A stretch of DNA of 28,967 bases from JBCBTJ01 sp964597685 (GTDB lineage: Bacteria; Pseudomonadota; Alphaproteobacteria; Caulobacterales; Hyphomonadaceae): assembly GCA_964597685.1 (NCBI GenBank), contig CAZQZC010000014.1:1-28967 (forward strand), in the 5' to 3' direction. Numbering within the stretch: position 1 is the first letter of the stretch; every line of letters begins with the position of its first letter. The position numbers and the translations under genes were made by a program. Shown piece after piece: positions 7,748-15,258 of the stretch. The notes under the pieces are model-generated. The model saw nothing but the letters and a program-made list of their open reading frames with translations. It searched no databases and was not told the DNA's origin.

Positions 7748-7898
7748 TGCAAATGGCCGTCGGGCCGCCAAAAAATCCACACTCCCGACGAAGCTCTGCG
7801 CGTCGTGCGGACGACCATTTGTGTGGCGTAAGAAATGGGCTCGGGTTTGGGACGACGTCCGATTTTGCTCCGAACGGTGTCGCCGCTCAGGGCGCTGA
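7737..7898 (+). CDS. DUF2256 small zinc-ribbon-like protein
   Basis: A 53-aa gene in the +1 frame relative to the end of the photolyase gene, overlapping it by 11 nt. The peptide is very basic at its N-terminus (RNANGRRAAKKS), then has CASC (Cys21, Cys24), FVWRKKWARVW, and FCSERC (Cys44, Cys48), ending in RRSGR. The C-x2-C ... C-x3-C pattern with the aromatic/basic middle matches DUF2256 proteins, which I recall as frequently adjacent to photolyase-like genes. Four Cys suggest one structural zinc. Function is unknown; the gene context argues for a partner of the flavoprotein, perhaps in nucleic-acid binding. The overlap suggests coupled translation. Confidence 0.85.
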   Translation: MPRNANGRRAAKKSTLPTKLCASCGRPFVWRKKWARVWDDVRFCSERCRRSGR

Positions 7899-8082
7899 AA
7901 ACGATTGCAAGATATGCTGACATCGAAAAACAATATGTATATTGCCTTGAAACAATGAGGCTTTTCTGTTTTTCATAAAAACATTATTGAAAAACAATAA
8001 GAACGGAGCTAGGTAATGCTCGTCGGACGGATTGGCCGTCCGGACTTGGCCAAAAGGCCTGTTAAAACAAGGACGCTGAACC
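7899..8082 (+). promoter_or_regulatory. AT-rich promoter region and structured leader before two small genes
   Basis: Bases about 7900-8010 are strikingly AT-rich for this genome, with the direct repeat GAAAAACAATA at about 7925 and 7989 and the inverted repeat CAATAT-GT-ATATTG near 7930-7945. Two hairpins follow: GTCGGACGG (8022-8030) pairing with CCGTCCGGAC (8036-8045, one bulged C), and GGCC-AAAA-GGCC (8048-8059). AAGGA then precedes the ATG at 8083. No gene is seen inside. It looks like a promoter plus a structured 5' leader. Confidence 0.4.
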
Positions 8083-8286
8083 ATGACCCCGCTAGCCCGC
8101 GAAGCCAATTTTGACACGTTCGCGGTCGCCCCCCGGATCGAGCCGCAGAGCCTGACCGCGCTTGTCGACCCCGCCGCCTTGGAGATCGCCGCCCCCGCGA
8201 ACTCAAACGAAGCGTTGTCGGGCCACCGGCCTTCGCTGCTCGTCGCCCGGCGGAAGCGGAAGTCGCGCCGCGGCGCCCACGCCTAA
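8083..8286 (+). CDS. Small hypothetical protein (67 aa)
   Basis: ATG at 8083 with AAGGA about 10 nt upstream. The reading frame has strong G/C bias at third codon positions, as expected for a real gene here. The peptide has no signal peptide or membrane segment; a neutral Ala/Pro-rich body ends in a cluster of basic residues (ARRKRKSRR). I do not recognise a family. It lies 85 nt upstream of the UrcA-like gene on the same strand and probably shares its promoter region. Confidence 0.45.
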   Translation: MTPLAREANFDTFAVAPRIEPQSLTALVDPAALEIAAPANSNEALSGHRPSLLVARRKRKSRRGAHA

Positions 8287-8371
8287 ACCCCTCGCCTGCC
8301 GGTCGCTGGTCAATCCAGCGGCCGTTGGGGAAGGGATGAACAAACCAAGAGAGAGAGAGAAGGAAGCCCAA

Positions 8372-8686
8372 ATGATCCGCAAAGCCTCAACCGCCGCCAT
8401 CCTCGCCGCAACGATCGCCGCCCCGGCCTTTGCCGAAAGTGAGGCGTTCGAGTTCGAGTTCGCCTATTCGCCGGACGCTGTTCAGACCGAGGCCGGCGCC
8501 GCCGAAGCTTACGAACGGCTTGAACGTGAAATCGCCGAACATTGCGACACGAATTGGCGCGCCAGCAAGTCGGTTAAGCTCCGCGTCGAGGAGCGCGCTT
8601 GCCAGGAGCGGACGATGCGCGACGCCATGGCTAAAATCGCGCAACCCTCGCTTGCCGCAATCGACGCCGCCCAGTCCGAAGGCTGA
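8372..8686 (+). CDS. UrcA family secreted protein
   Basis: A 104-aa exported protein. The ATG at 8372 follows AGGA at 8 nt, and the first 21 residues form a signal peptide (MIRKAS, Ala-rich core, cleavage after AFA). The mature part has the UrcA pattern: FEFAYSPDAVQTEAGAAEAYERL, a first Cys in IAEHCD, a second Cys in RACQERTM, and PSLAAIDAA. The two Cys probably form a disulfide in the periplasm. The family is named from a uranium-induced Caulobacter protein and is abundant in Caulobacterales and sphingomonads; its molecular function is unknown. A hairpin terminator follows. Confidence 0.82.
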   Translation: MIRKASTAAILAATIAAPAFAESEAFEFEFAYSPDAVQTEAGAAEAYERLEREIAEHCDTNWRASKSVKLRVEERACQERTMRDAMAKIAQPSLAAIDAAQSEG

Positions 8687-8721
8687 TCCTGGCCGACGCC
8701 AGTTTCACTGATCTATCCAAG

Positions 8722-8753
8722 CGCCCCGTCCAAACATGTGGTCGGGGCGTTTA
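8722..8753 (+). terminator. Hairpin terminator after the UrcA-like gene
   Basis: CGCCCCGTCC (8722-8731) pairs with GGTCGGGGCG (8740-8749), with one T-T mismatch and an 8-nt loop, followed by a short TTTAT. It lies between convergent genes and may serve both. Confidence 0.6.
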
Positions 8754-9275
8754 TGCGTCCGGCCTGAGATCCTTCGGACGAATGAAGTCGACCAAGTTAA
8801 ATCCCGCCATCGACGTTGGGTCATTGTTCGCCGACTCAAACAGAGCCGCCCCGCCGGTCGGGAACTTGGCCGCCAAGCTCTCCGCAGCGAAGCGTTCCGA
8901 CCTGTTAGACAGGCGGACCAGTTCGAGACCCAATTCGTGCAAGCCCGGATTATGGCCGATGACAAGCGTGCAGTCGCCGACAGCAGCGCGCTCCGAAATC
9001 ACAGATTCGATGGTCGTTGCACTGGCAAGATAAAGGGCTTCGACAATGGATATCGCGCACGGACCAAAGATGTGGGCCGCTTCTGCCCATGTTTCTCGCG
9101 CGCGTCGGGCGCTGGAAATCAGGGCGGTGTTCGGGGACCAGCCGAGATCCTCTATGCGCTTGGCGACGCGACGCGCGTCCTCATGTCCGCGCTCGGTCAA
9201 GGCTCGACCATGGTCGTCGGCCCCTTCGAACCAAGGTTCGGTCTTCGCGTGTCGAAACAGAATCAGTCGCTTCAT
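8751..9275 (-). CDS. sixA: SixA-type histidine phosphatase
   Basis: A 174-aa member of the histidine phosphatase superfamily with the RHA variant of the RHG motif: FRHAKTE with the nucleophile His9, SSARRARETW (Arg57/58/60) and VIGHNPGLHEL with the second catalytic His108. Short length and the lack of large insertions match SixA-like phosphohistidine phosphatases rather than phosphoglycerate mutases. E. coli SixA dephosphorylates phosphohistidine on phosphotransfer proteins; whether this one does so is inference. GGGAG lies 14 nt upstream of the ATG, which is far. A TTGACG box near 9338 on the minus strand may be its own promoter. Confidence 0.8.
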   Translation of the reverse strand: MKRLILFRHAKTEPWFEGADDHGRALTERGHEDARRVAKRIEDLGWSPNTALISSARRARETWAEAAHIFGPCAISIVEALYLASATTIESVISERAAVGDCTLVIGHNPGLHELGLELVRLSNRSERFAAESLAAKFPTGGAALFESANNDPTSMAGFNLVDFIRPKDLRPDA

Positions 9276-9637
9276 ATCGGCCGCCGACGCTCCCGCGCGT
9301 CACGTGGCGTCGTGATTGGACGCCGCATCCGATCCGTCAACTGAAAACACGTTGAGACTCTCAATAATAAGCAAGATTGAACAAAAGAGCCCCCCGCCGG
9401 GCGAAGGCGGGGGGCAGTTGGAAGACAAGGTGAGTCAGGCCTTGGCTTCAAACGGATGGGGCGGGCGCGCGCCCGTGGGGCGTATTGGCGCGCACCCGCC
9501 GAAAGGCGCCGGCGGGAGACACCGATGCCAAACGTCAACTCAAAAGTGTTTTTTCGTCAACACACGTTTTAGGTGAAAAGTGTTTCCAGAAGGTGAATTT
9601 TCCCGCTATTGGCGAAAATTATCATGAGGGCTGACAA
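9276..9637. other. Structured intergenic region
   Basis: 362 nt without a gene I can support. On the minus strand it contains, in order of transcription: an AT-rich part with TTGACG near 9565 and the direct repeat AAAAGTGTTT (written on the plus strand, about 9543 and 9577); a hairpin CCCGCCG/CGGCGGG near 9497-9518; a self-complementary GC run CGGGCGCGCGCCCG near 9463-9476; and a strong intrinsic terminator at 9389-9415. The rest, down to 9276, is the presumed promoter of the SixA gene. This arrangement would suit a short minus-strand RNA. Confidence 0.4.
9379..9415 (-). terminator. Strong intrinsic terminator (minus strand)
   Basis: A perfect 10-bp stem, GCCCCCCGCC (9389-9398) with GGCGGGGGGC (9406-9415), 7-nt loop. 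Read on the minus strand it is followed by TCTTTTGTT. It ends transcripts coming from the proline-rich protein gene, or from a short RNA in between, before sixA. Confidence 0.75.
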
Positions 9638-10366
9638 TTATCGTCCTTTGCGTGAACTGGCGTCGTCGCTTCGCTCCTGAAAGATGGAATTGTCGATGCC
9701 GAAATGACTGGGAAGTTCGGCGTCGACCCCGGCATTCCGATTACGCTGTAGGAAGCTCGCGAGCGCCGTATCGGTTCGGACCACATCCCAGATCGGATCA
9801 TAGATCGTCTCTGCGGCGCGGGCCTCCGCAACGATGGTTGAAGTGAGTGCGTTGTCGACGTCGTCCGGCGGGCAATTGAAACGCTGAGACTCGCTTAGCC
9901 GCGCACAAAATATGGATCTTACCGTCCTCTGCGTCGGCGACGGCGGCGTTTCTGGATAAGGCGCCGCGACTGCTGGACCATATTCGCCGTCGCCTGGCTC
10001 CGCGCCAGGCTCTTTCGGCGCTATGTCGACAACCGCGCTGGGCTTGTCAGGTGTCTCCACCGTTTCGTCCAATGAAGGACTTGGCGCTGGATCAGGCGCT
10101 GGCGCGGGCGTTGGGGCTGGCGAGACATCTTCCACCACGGGTTCAACGCGTTCCGGCTCCAGCGCCTCGGACGTCAGATCTTCCTCAAGGGCCGGCTCCG
10201 CGTCTCGCCTTAGCTCGACGAGGTCTACAATCAGCGGAGACAGCCGCACTTGGGGCGACGTCGGGCGGTAATGGGCGGCCAGGCCCAACGTCGCGGCATG
10301 CAGACATGCCGCACAAACGAACGCCTTCCGACGCAAGGTCAGAGCGGATGTCCGAACCCAACCCAT
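9638..10366 (-). CDS. Proline-rich single-span membrane protein, TonB-like architecture
   Basis: A 242-aa protein with a basic N-terminus, one hydrophobic helix (about 15-32, with Cys-Ala-Ala-Cys), a strand-like LIVDLVEL segment, then a long Pro/Ala/Glu/Asp-rich linker to about residue 140. The C-terminal part has two Cys (FCARLSESQRFNCPPDD) and ends Ser/Arg-rich. Helix plus Pro-rich periplasmic linker is the layout of TonB-type energy transducers, but I cannot see the TonB C-terminal YP motif, so that name is not justified. No Shine-Dalgarno is visible before the ATG at 10366, so the start is uncertain. It follows ilvE after 47 nt on the same strand. Confidence 0.65.
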   Translation of the reverse strand: MGWVRTSALTLRRKAFVCAACLHAATLGLAAHYRPTSPQVRLSPLIVDLVELRRDAEPALEEDLTSEALEPERVEPVVEDVSPAPTPAPAPDPAPSPSLDETVETPDKPSAVVDIAPKEPGAEPGDGEYGPAVAAPYPETPPSPTQRTVRSIFCARLSESQRFNCPPDDVDNALTSTIVAEARAAETIYDPIWDVVRTDTALASFLQRNRNAGVDAELPSHFGIDNSIFQERSDDASSRKGR

Positions 10367-10413
10367 CGATACACGCTAGCCGATTGGGCGACTCTGGCCA
10401 TGTTACGATTCGG

Positions 10414-11310
10414 TCACTCGGCGGCTTTGAGCGGCGACGATATGCGCCGGTGCACCAGGGCGTCGTAGTCGTTAACCAGCGCCTCGGTGAGCGGACCCGG
10501 GGCGTAGACGACGTCGCCGATCTCGGCCACGGGCGTGATTTCCGCCGCTGTGCCAGTGATGAAGCATTCGGAGAAAGTCGGCAATTCATCCGGCATGATC
10601 GCGCGTTCGATCACTTCAACCCCGCGCGCTTTGGCGAGCGCGATGGCGGTTTGGCGCGTAATGCCGTCCAGAAAACAATCTGGCGTCGGCGTGTGTAGCG
10701 CTCCGTCGCGCTGGAAGAAAATGTTCGCGCCGGTGGCCTCGGCGACTTGACCGCGCCAGTCAAGCATCAAGGCGTCGGCATAGCCGTCTTGCTCTGCAGC
10801 GTGCTTTGAGAGGGTGCAGATCATGTAAAGGCCGGCGGCTTTAGAGGCGCAGGGGGCGGTTTCCGGCGACGGCCGCTTCCAGGCCGCGTGCGTCATCCGG
10901 ATGCCCTTCATTTTGTCGGCGAAGTAATCGCCCCAGTGCCATACAGCGATCGCCAGATGGATGGTGTTGTGCTGCGCCGAGACGCCCATCATTTCAGAGC
11001 CGCGCCAGGCAATGGCGCGGACATAGGCGCTATCGAGGCCGGACTTGGCGAGCGCGTCGCGCTTTGCGTCCTCAATCTGGCCGACCGTGAAGGGGATTTC
11101 GAAACCTAACAGGTGTGCGGAATTGTGAAGCCGCTCCGAATGGCGGCGGCTTTCGAAGATTTCGCCCGAATAGGCCCGCTCTCCCTCAAAAACGGCCGAC
11201 GCATAATGCAGGCCATGGGTTAAGACGTGGACCTTGGCCTCGCGCCAGGGCGTAAACTCGCCGTCCATCCAGATGAATCCGTCGCGATCATGGTACGGGA
11301 CCAGGGCCAT
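10414..11310 (-). CDS. ilvE: Branched-chain amino acid aminotransferase
   Basis: A 298-aa fold-type IV PLP enzyme that makes the last step of valine, leucine and isoleucine synthesis (reversible transfer from glutamate). Landmarks: THGLHYASAVFEGERAY (31-47), the PLP lysine Lys157 in CASKAAGLYM, and GQVAEATGANIFF (188-199) with the conserved Glu191, followed by DGITRQT. The ATG at 11310 has AAAGGGAG 8 nt upstream. It is divergent from the MarR/OmpR/kinase operon with only 55 nt between starts, so the regulator may influence both sides. Confidence 0.93.
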   Translation of the reverse strand: MALVPYHDRDGFIWMDGEFTPWREAKVHVLTHGLHYASAVFEGERAYSGEIFESRRHSERLHNSAHLLGFEIPFTVGQIEDAKRDALAKSGLDSAYVRAIAWRGSEMMGVSAQHNTIHLAIAVWHWGDYFADKMKGIRMTHAAWKRPSPETAPCASKAAGLYMICTLSKHAAEQDGYADALMLDWRGQVAEATGANIFFQRDGALHTPTPDCFLDGITRQTAIALAKARGVEVIERAIMPDELPTFSECFITGTAAEITPVAEIGDVVYAPGPLTEALVNDYDALVHRRISSPLKAAE

Positions 11311-11365
11311 TGCGGCGCTCCCTTTGCAAGCACTGTTATTTTGGTGTCATTCTCCGATCGCCGCC

Positions 11366-11845
11366 ATGCAAGTCAACCGACCCTCCCCCCCCAAACGTCC
11401 CAGCGATGATAGGTTGTTCCTTCGCGACGCCGAACTTGATCGCGGGGTTGTCTCCATCCTGCTCGGCGAACGCGCGCTAAACGTTGCCGTCAGCGCGGCG
11501 CTTTCGGCTTCGGGATTGAACACGGCGGAAATGCGCGCGCTCATGGTCATTCGCGCGACGCCGGATCTAAATGTCTCTGAGCTGCGGGGCCGGCTGGGCG
11601 CGACAACGCCGACCCTCGCGCGGACCCTGGGTGAACTGGACCGGAAAGGCCTGATCGATCGCACGAAGTCTGAAGCCGACGGTCGACGCAGGCGCCTTCG
11701 GCTCACGGCTGCGGGCGAAACGGTCGCCGTCCCGCTGGTCGAGGCCTTGCGCGGGGCGCTGCGGGAAGCCTATCGCGAGGCTGGCGCGGAAGACGTGTCC
11801 GGTTTTCGCCGTGTTCTGGATACGCTCGGAGGAGGGGCGCCATGA
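11366..11845 (+). CDS. petP: MarR-family transcriptional regulator (PetP-like)
   Basis: A 159-aa winged-helix regulator. The start at 11366 was chosen as the first ATG outside the overlap with ilvE; the frame continues upstream but antisense to ilvE. The DNA-binding region is visible as NTAEMRALMVIRATPDLNVSEL, the recognition helix TTPTLARTLGELDRKGLI, and a wing with DGRRRRLRLT. Its stop overlaps the response-regulator start by 4 nt (ATGA). The MarR-OmpR order matches the petP-petR pair first described in Rhodobacter capsulatus; the symbol rests on that synteny. Ligand and targets are unknown. Autoregulation of the short divergent promoter region is likely. Confidence 0.82.
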   Translation: MQVNRPSPPKRPSDDRLFLRDAELDRGVVSILLGERALNVAVSAALSASGLNTAEMRALMVIRATPDLNVSELRGRLGATTPTLARTLGELDRKGLIDRTKSEADGRRRRLRLTAAGETVAVPLVEALRGALREAYREAGAEDVSGFRRVLDTLGGGAP

Positions 11846-12516
11846 CGCCCCCGCACCACATTCTCGTGGTCGACGACGACGACAGGATCCGCGCGCTCCT
11901 TGTGCGTTATCTGGGGCAATGCGGCTATCGTGTCACCGCAGCGCCAGAGGCCGAGGCGGCTCGACGCATGTTATCCGGCGTGGACTTCGACTTGGCTGTG
12001 CTCGACATCATGATGCCCGGTGAAGACGGGCTGACGCTTTTGCAGGCGATTCGAACGATGGGGGATACGCCGGTTCTTCTGTTGACGGCGCGGGGAGATC
12101 CCGCAGATCGGATCGAAGGACTAAGGCGCGGCGCGGACGATTATCTCCCAAAGCCCTTCGAGCCCGAGGAGCTGGCGCTTCGAATTGATGCGATCCTGCG
12201 CCGCAGCGCACAATCCGCGCCGCCCGAGGAGATCTCGATGTCCGGGCTCGTCTTCAACACGGCGCGCGGCGAGCTTAAATCCGGCGATCGCCGCGTGCGT
12301 CTAACCGAGGCGGAGCTTCAATTGCTTTCCGTGCTGGCGCAGCATTCCGGTTCGGCTGTGTCTCGTCAGGATCTAGCCGCCCTGACGTCGTCCGGTTTGG
12401 AGCGATCGATCGATGTCCAAGTCACCCGCCTGCGCCGAAAGATAGAGCCAGATCCGAAGGAGCCGATCCATATCCAGACGGTTCGCGGCATTGGCTATCG
12501 CCTCATGCCGGACTGA
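11842..12516 (+). CDS. petR: OmpR-family response regulator (PetR-like)
   Basis: A 224-aa two-domain response regulator. The receiver domain has the acidic cluster DDDD (11-14), phospho-acceptor Asp55 in VLDIMMPGEDG, Thr82 in LTARG and Lys104 in YLPKPFEP. The C-terminal winged helix (about 130-224) contains LTEAELQLLSVL, the recognition-helix segment ERSIDVQVTRLRRKIEPDP and the terminal hairpin VRGIGYRL. All phosphorylation residues are present. It is coupled to the MarR gene by a 4-nt overlap and to the kinase gene 5 nt downstream, so the partners are clear from context. Confidence 0.95.
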   Translation: MTPPHHILVVDDDDRIRALLVRYLGQCGYRVTAAPEAEAARRMLSGVDFDLAVLDIMMPGEDGLTLLQAIRTMGDTPVLLLTARGDPADRIEGLRRGADDYLPKPFEPEELALRIDAILRRSAQSAPPEEISMSGLVFNTARGELKSGDRRVRLTEAELQLLSVLAQHSGSAVSRQDLAALTSSGLERSIDVQVTRLRRKIEPDPKEPIHIQTVRGIGYRLMPD

Positions 12517-12521
12517 GCGTC

Positions 12522-13826
12522 ATGGGCTTGCGACTAAGGACATTTATGCCGCGGGGGCTCTATCCCCGGTCGATCTTGATCGCGATTGTTCCCGTGGTTC
12601 TGCTTCTCGCTGCAGCCAGCTACGTGTTTTATGATCTGCATTGGCGCCAAACCAGCCGGAAGCTGTCCCAAGGCGTCGCCAGCGATATTGCTTACATTCT
12701 GGCCTTGCGCGCTGACGGGCGTTTGCCGAACGCCGCCATCTCCGACCTGGCCGAGCAACACCATCGTTTGCAGGTCGACTTCCAACCCGGCGCCGAGTTG
12801 CCCACGGTTCAACGCAAGTCGATCTTCTCGGCCCTGGACGACACGCTGAGCCAAGAGCTGCAAGCGAGCCTGGACGCGCCCTATTGGTACGACATCAGCG
12901 GATACGGCGACACTGTTGAGATACGCGTCGCTGCGGAAGGCGGCGTTGTGGCGTTCACCGCGCTGCGCGACCGAACCTTTTCGACCACCGGCCACATGTT
13001 CATCTTTTGGGTGCTCGGCGTCACGCTGATCCTGGTGATGTTGGCGATCGGCTTTCTGCGTAATCAAGTTCGCTCCATCTTGCGGTTGGCGGAGGCGGTC
13101 AAGGCGTTCGGGCGGGGCCGCGACGCGCCCGATTTTCGTCCCTCGGGCGCGCGTGAAGTTCGCGAGACGGCGCGCGCCGTCCTCGATATGAAAGACCGGC
13201 TCACCGCGGCGGCCGAACAACGCACTGCGATGCTGGCTGGCGTCAGCCACGATTTGCGCACGCCGTTGACGCGTCTCAAGCTGCAATTGGCGATGATGGG
13301 CGATGGCGAGGACGTGCAAGCTGCCCGGCGCGATCTCGACGACATGTCCGCCATGCTCGACGAGTACCTCGCTTTCGCCCGAGGCGACGAGTTGGAGCCA
13401 GTGACCAATCTCGATGTCTCTGAGCTGCTCCAGGATATCTCAACGCGGGAGGCGCGGTCCGGATTGACCGTGGTCGCCGATGGGCCGGCGTCCATCCCCG
13501 GGCGGCCCTTGGCGCTGCGCCGGGCCGTCACAAACCTCATACAAAACGCCTTGGCCTATGGAGACGAGGTTAGAGCAGAAGTCGTCAACGGGCCGCGCGC
13601 GGTCGATGTGATTGTCGACGACGACGGGCCGGGCATCCCGGAGAACCAGCGGGAGGAGGCCTTCAAGCCCTTCACGCGACTGGACAAATCACGCAGTCAA
13701 AATCGGTCTGGCGCCGGGCTCGGCCTAGCCCTCAGCCGCGATACGGCGCGCAGGCATGGCGGCGATCTCACCCTTGAGGCGTCGCCCCTTGGGGGGCTTC
13801 GGGCGCGTCTTCGACTGCCGCATTAA
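12522..13826 (+). CDS. EnvZ-type sensor histidine kinase
   Basis: A 434-aa inner-membrane sensor kinase, cognate to the response regulator 5 nt upstream. Transmembrane helices at about 17-37 and 158-178 flank a ~120-residue periplasmic domain. A HAMP segment follows (NQVRSILRLAEAVKAF). The phospho-acceptor is His243 in GVSHDLRTPLTRLK. The ATPase domain has the N-box NLIQNALAYG, the G1 box VDDDGPGIP and the G2 box GAGLGLALS. All catalytic boxes are intact. The last 59 nt overlap the convergent TetR-like gene. The sensed signal is unknown. Confidence 0.95.
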   Translation: MGLRLRTFMPRGLYPRSILIAIVPVVLLLAAASYVFYDLHWRQTSRKLSQGVASDIAYILALRADGRLPNAAISDLAEQHHRLQVDFQPGAELPTVQRKSIFSALDDTLSQELQASLDAPYWYDISGYGDTVEIRVAAEGGVVAFTALRDRTFSTTGHMFIFWVLGVTLILVMLAIGFLRNQVRSILRLAEAVKAFGRGRDAPDFRPSGAREVRETARAVLDMKDRLTAAAEQRTAMLAGVSHDLRTPLTRLKLQLAMMGDGEDVQAARRDLDDMSAMLDEYLAFARGDELEPVTNLDVSELLQDISTREARSGLTVVADGPASIPGRPLALRRAVTNLIQNALAYGDEVRAEVVNGPRAVDVIVDDDGPGIPENQREEAFKPFTRLDKSRSQNRSGAGLGLALSRDTARRHGGDLTLEASPLGGLRARLRLPH

Positions 13827-14442
13827 GGTCGGATGTCGTGTTCGGCGCGTCGTCGGACTTTCGCCTTCCGGTCAGCCCGCCGAACCGACGAAGCCTTTCA
13901 TCCGCATCGCGCAATTCGCGATCCAGGGTCGCCATGGTCCGCGAAAAATCGGCGCTCGTCTCTCGACGCCAGGAGCGTTCCGCCCGGCCAATCGCCCAGG
14001 CCACGCTGGCTGTGCGGAGTGCAGGCGGCGGACCTTCAGTGGTGTCGAGGTCCGCACAGGCCAACGCCCATCTCGCCGAACGCCGGCGAGCTGCAATGAG
14101 TGCGGCCAAGCGGGCTGGCGAGCGTTCACGATAACGCATAAGCGACACCAACCCCGCCCGATAAGACTCCATGGCTTCAAAGCGGCGCATGATGGCGTCG
14201 AATAACCGTTCTCGCGGCGTTTCCGAGGGATCGGCGGCTTCGGCCGACATCGTCTTGTCAAAATAGGCTTCAACACCGTCGGCGATCGCCTCGACCCCCC
14301 CCATGCCATAATAATCGCCCAATGGCCGTCCTGTGGTTTCGGCGACTTTCGCCAGCGTCAGGGAGCGCCACCCGCGATCTCCAGCGAGCTTCAACGCCGC
14401 TTCGATCGAAGCATCGAGTAGCGCGTCGTCCGTCTCAGTCAT
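13768..14442 (-). CDS. TetR-like transcriptional regulator
   Basis: A 224-aa protein. The N-terminal helix-turn-helix is visible at about 12-60 (ASIEAALKLAGDRGWRSLTLAKVAETTG, read in parts), followed by PLGDYYGMGGVEAIADGV, the usual position of the TetR YYHF-type segment. The helical remainder is the ligand or dimer domain, ending in an Ala/Pro/Asp-rich tail. This ORF resembles the RpsU-divergent/COQ9-like branch of TetR proteins. GGGAG lies 8 nt upstream of the ATG, and the start is 3 nt after the proC stop. Its 3' end runs 59 nt antisense into the histidine kinase gene. Targets are unknown. Confidence 0.72.
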   Translation of the reverse strand: MTETDDALLDASIEAALKLAGDRGWRSLTLAKVAETTGRPLGDYYGMGGVEAIADGVEAYFDKTMSAEAADPSETPRERLFDAIMRRFEAMESYRAGLVSLMRYRERSPARLAALIAARRRSARWALACADLDTTEGPPPALRTASVAWAIGRAERSWRRETSADFSRTMATLDRELRDADERLRRFGGLTGRRKSDDAPNTTSDLNAAVEDAPEAPQGATPQG

Positions 14443-14445
14443 TGA

Positions 14446-15246
14446 TCAATCTCCCGATAGGGCGCGTTCTCTTTGGGCGGCGGCCCGAATGGCCTGGCGC
14501 AGGAGATGTGGCATCCCCCGCTCCGCCATCAAGACGTCGAGCGCCGCCTCCGTGGTGCCGCCGGCCGAGGTGACCTGGCGACGCAAATCGGCGGCGCTTG
14601 CGTCTGAGGCCGCCAAGAGTCCCGCTGATCCGATGACGGTTTCGCGGGCGAGTTTTTGGGCGAGGTCCGCCGGCAAGCCGTCCGCCTCCCCGGCTGCCGC
14701 CATCGCTTCGGCGAGGAGGAAAATGTAAGCCGGACCAGATCCTGACACTGCCGTCACAGCTGGCATAAGCGCTTCGTCTACGGGCCCCAAGACGTCGCCA
14801 AGCGGGCTTAGCAAGGCTCTCGCGGACTTGATATCCTTCGGGGTCGCGTTGGCAGGGGCCGCCAAAACGCTGACTCCCTGGCCGATCGCACCCGGGGTGT
14901 TCGGCATGGCGCGTATCACGCGCTTTGCGCCGAGCCGCTCGACCAATGTGGCCATCCGAACGCCGGCCATGATCGAGACGACCAGGGATTTCCGCCCGAT
15001 CCAGTCCGTGGCTGTCGCCGCCGCCTCAGGAAATCCCTGGGGTTTTACGGCGAGAACGACGATGTCGGCCGGTGCGGGAGACGGATTGAGGTCTGCGCGG
15101 CTGTTTGCAACGAGCGCGCATATGTCGCCGGTTGGGTTGGGATCGACAATATGGAGATTTTCAAACGCGCCGGCGCGAACCCAGCCTGCAGCAAGAGCGC
15201 CGCCCATGCGGCCGGCTCCGATCAACGCAATCGATAAGCCGGCCAT
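14446..15246 (-). CDS. proC: Pyrroline-5-carboxylate reductase
   Basis: A 266-aa NADPH-dependent reductase making proline from pyrroline-5-carboxylate in the cytoplasm. The Rossmann motif GAGRMGGAL starts at residue 10. Further landmarks are VLAVKPQ, RAMPNTPGAIGQG and the C-terminal signature SGSGPAYIFLLAEAM followed by the ARETVIGSA and VTSAGGTTEAAL segments, which bind proline and form the dimer. Length is normal for the family. It lies 12 nt after the YbjN-domain gene and 3 nt before the TetR-like gene in the same minus-strand operon. Confidence 0.95.
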   Translation of the reverse strand: MAGLSIALIGAGRMGGALAAGWVRAGAFENLHIVDPNPTGDICALVANSRADLNPSPAPADIVVLAVKPQGFPEAAATATDWIGRKSLVVSIMAGVRMATLVERLGAKRVIRAMPNTPGAIGQGVSVLAAPANATPKDIKSARALLSPLGDVLGPVDEALMPAVTAVSGSGPAYIFLLAEAMAAAGEADGLPADLAQKLARETVIGSAGLLAASDASAADLRRQVTSAGGTTEAALDVLMAERGMPHLLRQAIRAAAQRERALSGD

Positions 15247-15258
15247 AATGGTCTTCGC

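Noticed and set aside
9272..9538. 88-codon minus-strand frame in the intergenic region before sixA
   Set aside because: It crosses the strong terminator hairpin, is Arg/Pro-rich low complexity, and has no ribosome-binding site.
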